This document shows positions 60,369 through 64,000 of a stretch of 64,000 bases of DNA, piece by piece. Made by a program: the position numbers and the translations under genes. Source of the DNA: Betaproteobacteria bacterium (GTDB lineage: Bacteria; Pseudomonadota; Gammaproteobacteria; Burkholderiales; CAIKXV01); NCBI GenBank assembly GCA_021298815.1, contig JAJTHE010000004.1:1-64000 (forward strand). Reading direction: 5' to 3'. Each line of letters opens with the position of its first letter. The first letter of the stretch is position 1. Under the pieces are notes generated by a model. It ran no database searches and had not been told where the DNA came from. It saw only the letters and a program-made list of their open reading frames with translations.

Positions 60369-61145
60369 TCAGTCGGGACGCCGCTGCACCCGGTCGCCGA
60401 CATGGAGCCAGGTGCCGGGACGATGGCCGGGACCCGGTCGCGTGTTGACCGCCAGCCGGTAGTAGGTATCGAAGTGCGACCGGTCGACCCAGTCCGGCAG
60501 CGAACGGCGGCGACATTCGACGAACTGCCGCTGGAACCCGTCCATCGGCTCGCCGCCGACCGGCTCGCGCGACGGAACGACGCAGCGCTTGCACGGGTTT
60601 ACTCCGTGCAACTCGAGACCGCCGATGGTGAACGGCACCGCCGCGGCGCCAGGGCCGTAGAGTCCGTCTTCCCAGAACGCCGGGCACTCGTCGAACTCGA
60701 GGTTGCTGCGGAAACGGCGGTCGATGGTGCGAGGGTCTAGGTCGGGAAACCAGGAAGCGACAGCCGCCAGCGAAGCTACCGAGACCACGGTCGGCCCGGG
60801 CGAGTCCGGATCGTCGGGAAAGCCGCCCTGCGCATCGTGCTCGAAACGCACTGGTTCGCCGAACCATGCGCCCAGCCTCGATTCGAGGGCGAGGCGATCG
60901 GCCGCGGATGCCGGATCGGGATCGAGCATGCACCGCCCGGCCGGCGCCGCGTCGGTGCCCGCCGGGAGCTCGACTACCACGCGGCCGGTACCCGATCCAT
61001 GTTCGATCGACACACGTGCGTCCAGCCGGTGCGACGCAGGCCGCCGCTTGCCGTTGATCGTGCCTCCCTGTGCATCACCCAGCACCCAGGCCCGGTCGTG
61101 TTCCAGCGCGACGCGCGCCGTGGTGCGCACCGCGGGCAGGTGCAA
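60369..61145 (-). CDS. MOSC domain protein, 5' end cut by an in-frame TAG
   Basis: 258 residues from a TTG at 61145. MOSC proteins (mARC/YcbX type) bind molybdenum cofactor; the C-terminal MOSC has HGVNPCKRCVVPSREPVGGE, with the Mo-ligand Cys, and the N-terminal beta-barrel has ARVALEHDRAWVLGD. Upstream, the same frame reads IVVHPV, then TAG (61158-61160), then GFPGLHLPAV, exactly where family members read YPVKG. The Lys codon AAG thus appears changed to TAG. The intact gene probably began at GTG 61175, 15 bases after the PII-like stop. It may be a fresh pseudogene, a sequencing error or restart at TTG. Confidence 0.7.
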   Translation of the reverse strand: MHLPAVRTTARVALEHDRAWVLGDAQGGTINGKRRPASHRLDARVSIEHGSGTGRVVVELPAGTDAAPAGRCMLDPDPASAADRLALESRLGAWFGEPVRFEHDAQGGFPDDPDSPGPTVVSVASLAAVASWFPDLDPRTIDRRFRSNLEFDECPAFWEDGLYGPGAAAVPFTIGGLELHGVNPCKRCVVPSREPVGGEPMDGFQRQFVECRRRSLPDWVDRSHFDTYYRLAVNTRPGPGHRPGTWLHVGDRVQRRPD

Positions 61146-61189
61146 GCCCGGGAAGCCCTACACCGGGTGGACCACGATGCTCGACTGCC

Positions 61190-61564
61190 TCAGGCAGTGC
61201 CCGGGAGCGCAGCCGTAGCGGCAGCCAGGGCAGCCAGATCCGCCTCCTTCTCGACCACGCGCACCCGCCAGGCCACGTCGGTGACCCATACCAGGCCGTC
61301 CCCGGCCTGCCCGGTGAACGCATTGTCGGCGATCACCCGCACGATCGGTTCCACCATCTCGTCAGGGCACACCATCTCGATGCGAACCTTGCTCGAGAAC
61401 TCGGTCAGTGCCTCCTTCGGGCTGCGCGGGTTCTGGCCGGACGGATAACGGCTGCATCCCTCCACCTTCCCGAAGTTCATCCCCGGGAATCCGGGCAGCC
61501 TGCGCAGTGCATCGCGCACCCGGTCAAGCCGTGCCGGCCGCACGATCGCCTTGATTTCCTTCAT
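61190..61564 (-). CDS. PII-like signalling protein next to RND pump
   Basis: 124 residues. MKEIKAIVRPARLDRVRDAL is a GlnB-like opening and FSSKVRIEMVCPDEMVEPIVRVIADNAFTGQAGDGLVWVTDV forms the ferredoxin-like core with a T/B-loop remnant. The T-loop region (GMNFGKVEGCSRYPSGQ) lacks the uridylylation Tyr of GlnB/GlnK. It therefore belongs to the PII-like group found next to metal pumps or carbonic-anhydrase-like systems. It follows the RND pump gene by 67 bases. Binding of nucleotides or metals is inference. Confidence 0.85.
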   Translation of the reverse strand: MKEIKAIVRPARLDRVRDALRRLPGFPGMNFGKVEGCSRYPSGQNPRSPKEALTEFSSKVRIEMVCPDEMVEPIVRVIADNAFTGQAGDGLVWVTDVAWRVRVVEKEADLAALAAATAALPGTA

Positions 61565-61583
61565 CGCTCCTCCATTCGGGCAA

Positions 61584-61604
61584 CCGCCGGGCCCAGGCCG
61601 GCGG
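61584..61604 (-). terminator. Hairpin between RND and PII-like genes
   Basis: CCGCCGG (61584-61590) pairs with CCGGCGG (61598-61604) around a seven-base loop in the short gap between the RND stop and the PII-like start. It could attenuate the transcript so that the pump gene is expressed more than the PII-like gene. Confidence 0.3.
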
Positions 61605-61631
61605 TGCCATCGATGCCGTGCGCGCAGCGTC

Positions 61632-64000
61632 TCACGCCTCGATCGGCTTCTCGTCGAACCACTTGAACAGCGACGGCACCACGACCAGCGTGAGCAGCGT
61701 CGAAGTGATCAGTCCTGAGATCACCACCACCGCCAGCGGACGGGTCACTTCCGACCCTGGTCCGCTGGCGAACAACATCGGGATCAGACCCAGCATCGCT
61801 ACCGACGCGGTCATCAGCACCGGCCTCAGCCGCGCCTTGCAACCTTCGATCACCGCCGCCCGAACGTCCAGCCCTTCGTTGCGCAGGTGCTTGATGTATT
61901 CGACCAGCACCACCGCATTGAGCGTGGCGATGCCCCACAACGTTATGAACCCGACCGAGGCCGGCACCGACAGGAACTCGCCCGAGAGCAGCAGCCCGAA
62001 GATGCCACCGAGCGAGGCGAAAGGCAGCACCAGGATGATCAGCGCCGCATACCGCACCGACTTGAACAGGATGAACAGCAGGAAGAAGATGACCGCCACC
62101 GTGATCGGCACGATGATCGACAACCGCCCGAGCGCACGTTCCATGTTCTCGAACTGGCCGCCCCACTCCAGCGTGTAGCCTTCGGGCAGGACCACCTTCT
62201 CCGCGATTCGCGCCTGCGCCTCGGCCACGTAGCCGCCCAGGTCGCGGCCGGCCACGTTGGAGCCGATGACGATCCGGCGCCGGCCCGACTCGCGAGAGAT
62301 CACCGGCGCACTGTCCACGATCGAGATCGCAGCCAGGCTCTTCAGCGGCACCATCGCGCCATTGGGCGAGGTGAACAGGATGTTGCCGATCGCCTCCACG
62401 CTGTTGCGGTAGGCCTCCGGATAGCGCACCACGGCGGCGAAGCGGCGCTCGCCCTCGAACACCTCGGTCGCCTGCCGCCCGGCGATCGCGGTCTCGATCA
62501 CGTCGTGCACGTCGGAGACGTTAATGCCGTAGCGCGCGATCGCCGTACGGTCGATGTCGATGGTCAGGTAGGGCTGTCCGCTGACCCGATCCAGCCGAAG
62601 GTCGCGGGTGCCGGCGATCCCGTTGAGCACGCGCGCGATCTCCTCGCTCTTCTGGCGCAGGACCTCGAGGTCCTCCCCGAACAGCTTGATCGCGACCTGC
62701 GAGCGCACGCCGGTGACCATCTCGTCGACCCGTTCCTGGATCGGCTGGCTCATCACCAGCTGCACGCCGGGCAGCACCGACAGCACCTCGCGGATCCTGC
62801 GCTCGATGTCGGACTGCAGCTTGAAGCCCTCGGGCCGTTCGCTGATCGGAAGCAGGCTCACCACGGGCCCCGACTCGTTCATGCCGGCCGGATCGGCCGG
62901 ACTCTCGCCCCGGCCGAGCGTGGACACCACCATCTTCACGCCGGGCACCTCGGACACCAGCTTCATCGCCTCGAACTCGGTGCGCACCGACTCCTCCAGC
63001 GAGACCGAGGGCACCCGGATGATCTGCGGCGTCACCGACCCTTCCTGCATCACCGGCACGAACGCGGTCCCCAGGAAGGGGAACGCCGCACCGGCCGCCA
63101 CCAGCAGGGCGACCGCGATCGCGACCACGGTCTTCTCGTGGCCCACGGACCAGTCGAGCAGGCGCAGGTATCCCGGTTTTATCATCCGGATCACGAACGT
63201 GTCGTGGTCCGCCCCGCCCTTCAGCATGTAGGACGCGAGGATGGGCGTCAGCGTGAGCGACAGCACGAGCGAGATCGCCAGCGCGATGCCGATCACCTGC
63301 GCCAGCGGCCCGAACATCTTGCCCTCCATGTCGGTGAGCGTGAGCAGCGGCATGAACACCACGATGATGATGCCCACGCCGAACACCACCGGCACGCCGA
63401 CTTCGCTCGCCGCGCGCAGCACGATGCGCAGCCGGTTCTCGCCCGAGTCGCGCGCCTCGCCAAGGCGCTTGAAGGTGTTCTCCACCACCACCACGGAGCC
63501 GTCGACCATCAGGCCGATCGCGATCACCAGCCCGCCGAGCGACATCAGGTTGGCGGATATGCCGTATTCGTTCATCACCATGAAGGTGAACAGCGGCGTC
63601 AGCAGCAGCGTCGCGACCACGATCAGGCTGGAGCGTATGTCGCCGAGGAAGATGACCAGGATGATCACCACGAACACGATCGCCTCGAGCAGCACCTTCA
63701 CGATCGTGAGCAGCGCCGCGTCGACCAGTTCGGTGCGGTCGTAGAAGGGGACGATCTTCAGGCCGCCGGGCAGCAGGTCCTGTTCGTTGATCTGTTCCAC
63801 CCGCTGCTTGACCCGCGTCACCACTTCCCGCGCGTTTCCGCCACGGATCATCATCACGATGCCGGCGACCGCCTCGGTGTCGCCGTTCTTCACGGCCGCG
63901 CCGACGCGCACCTCTTCCCCGAGCGTGATGGTGGCCACGCTGCGCAGGAACACCGGGGTGCCGCGCACCTCCTTGATCACGATGTTGCCGATGTCCTCCA
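61632..64000 (-). CDS. HME-type RND efflux pump permease (CusA/CzcA-like), 5' part off window
   Basis: 789 residues visible; the reading frame is open to the right edge. Family traits: EDIGNIVIKEVRGTPVFLRSVA in the periplasmic docking domain, TM4 SLGGLVIAIGLMVDGSVVVVENTFKRL with the proton-relay Asp and Glu, the second periplasmic half with AIAGRQATEVFEGERRFAAVVRYPE, and TM10-12 ending WFDEKPIEA. HME pumps export Cu/Ag or Zn/Co/Cd/Ni. TM4 Asp-Gly-Ser-Val-Val-Val-Val-Glu-Asn resembles Czc/Cnr types, but metal specificity is uncertain. The PII-like gene follows. Confidence 0.93.
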   Translation of the reverse strand, partial: EDIGNIVIKEVRGTPVFLRSVATITLGEEVRVGAAVKNGDTEAVAGIVMMIRGGNAREVVTRVKQRVEQINEQDLLPGGLKIVPFYDRTELVDAALLTIVKVLLEAIVFVVIILVIFLGDIRSSLIVVATLLLTPLFTFMVMNEYGISANLMSLGGLVIAIGLMVDGSVVVVENTFKRLGEARDSGENRLRIVLRAASEVGVPVVFGVGIIIVVFMPLLTLTDMEGKMFGPLAQVIGIALAISLVLSLTLTPILASYMLKGGADHDTFVIRMIKPGYLRLLDWSVGHEKTVVAIAVALLVAAGAAFPFLGTAFVPVMQEGSVTPQIIRVPSVSLEESVRTEFEAMKLVSEVPGVKMVVSTLGRGESPADPAGMNESGPVVSLLPISERPEGFKLQSDIERRIREVLSVLPGVQLVMSQPIQERVDEMVTGVRSQVAIKLFGEDLEVLRQKSEEIARVLNGIAGTRDLRLDRVSGQPYLTIDIDRTAIARYGINVSDVHDVIETAIAGRQATEVFEGERRFAAVVRYPEAYRNSVEAIGNILFTSPNGAMVPLKSLAAISIVDSAPVISRESGRRRIVIGSNVAGRDLGGYVAEAQARIAEKVVLPEGYTLEWGGQFENMERALGRLSIIVPITVAVIFFLLFILFKSVRYAALIILVLPFASLGGIFGLLLSGEFLSVPASVGFITLWGIATLNAVVLVEYIKHLRNEGLDVRAAVIEGCKARLRPVLMTASVAMLGLIPMLFASGPGSEVTRPLAVVVISGLITSTLLTLVVVPSLFKWFDEKPIEA

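Overview
The window looks like the chromosome of a high-GC betaproteobacterium, probably Burkholderiales. The reasons are the very GC-rich coding DNA, nine copies of Bug-type (tripartite tricarboxylate) solute receptors, a Hsp33/GlgBC set, AddAB-type recombination genes next to thioredoxin, and an HME-type RND pump. This is inference from gene content; no 16S or tRNA gene is present. I see no CRISPR array, insertion sequence, phage or tRNA, and no gene-free stretch longer than about 300 bases.

1-18.8 kb is an acid-sugar and organic-acid catabolic region. From 15.7 kb down to 2.9 kb, twelve genes and one receptor remnant run on the minus strand with short gaps or 4-base overlaps: a fluoroacetate-dehalogenase-like hydrolase, a uronate dehydrogenase, six intact Bug receptors, an isopropylmalate-type dehydrogenase, OtnK, OtnC, a Gfo/Idh/MocA oxidoreductase and a decayed Bug gene. 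A tartrate-dehydratase-like gene enters at the left edge; an rRNA methyltransferase and a DUF1993 gene lie between. Divergent at 15.8 kb are an Ldh-type dehydrogenase, a GntR-type regulator and an SMP-30 lactonase-like protein. The divergent promoter carries an AT-rich 12-bp perfect inverted repeat, a likely operator.

18.9-31 kb is mixed. After a cytochrome P450 comes the most notable feature of the window: a 72-residue SelW-like (Rdx family) protein whose CxxU motif is encoded by an in-frame TGA followed by a bacterial SECIS-like hairpin. Then come a YCF48-type lipoprotein, a CocE-type hydrolase, a Bug receptor, a membrane protein translationally coupled to a TIR-domain protein, an AhpD-like protein, RidA, a GDP-mannose hydrolase, YfcE and another Bug receptor.

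31-40.8 kb holds a methyltransferase, then a group of small envelope or stress proteins (SemiSWEET-like, entericidin, DUF1328, GlsB/YeaQ, glycine-zipper protein, lipocalin-like, YqjE-like, YqjD/DUF883) around an unusual rpoN copy and an AsmA gene.

40.8-52.2 kb runs mostly leftward: HdrB/HdrC-like Fe-S proteins, a thioesterase, a DUF2520 protein, AddA- and AddB-like helicase-nucleases and ferredoxin FdxA. Thioredoxin and ribosomal protein L31 run rightward, with no rho gene between them.

52.2-64 kb contains an ArnT-like glycosyltransferase, glycogen genes (GH57 enzyme and glgC leftward, glgB rightward), hslO, a MOSC protein whose 5' end is cut by an amber codon, and a PII-like protein next to a CusA/CzcA-type efflux pump that runs off the right edge.
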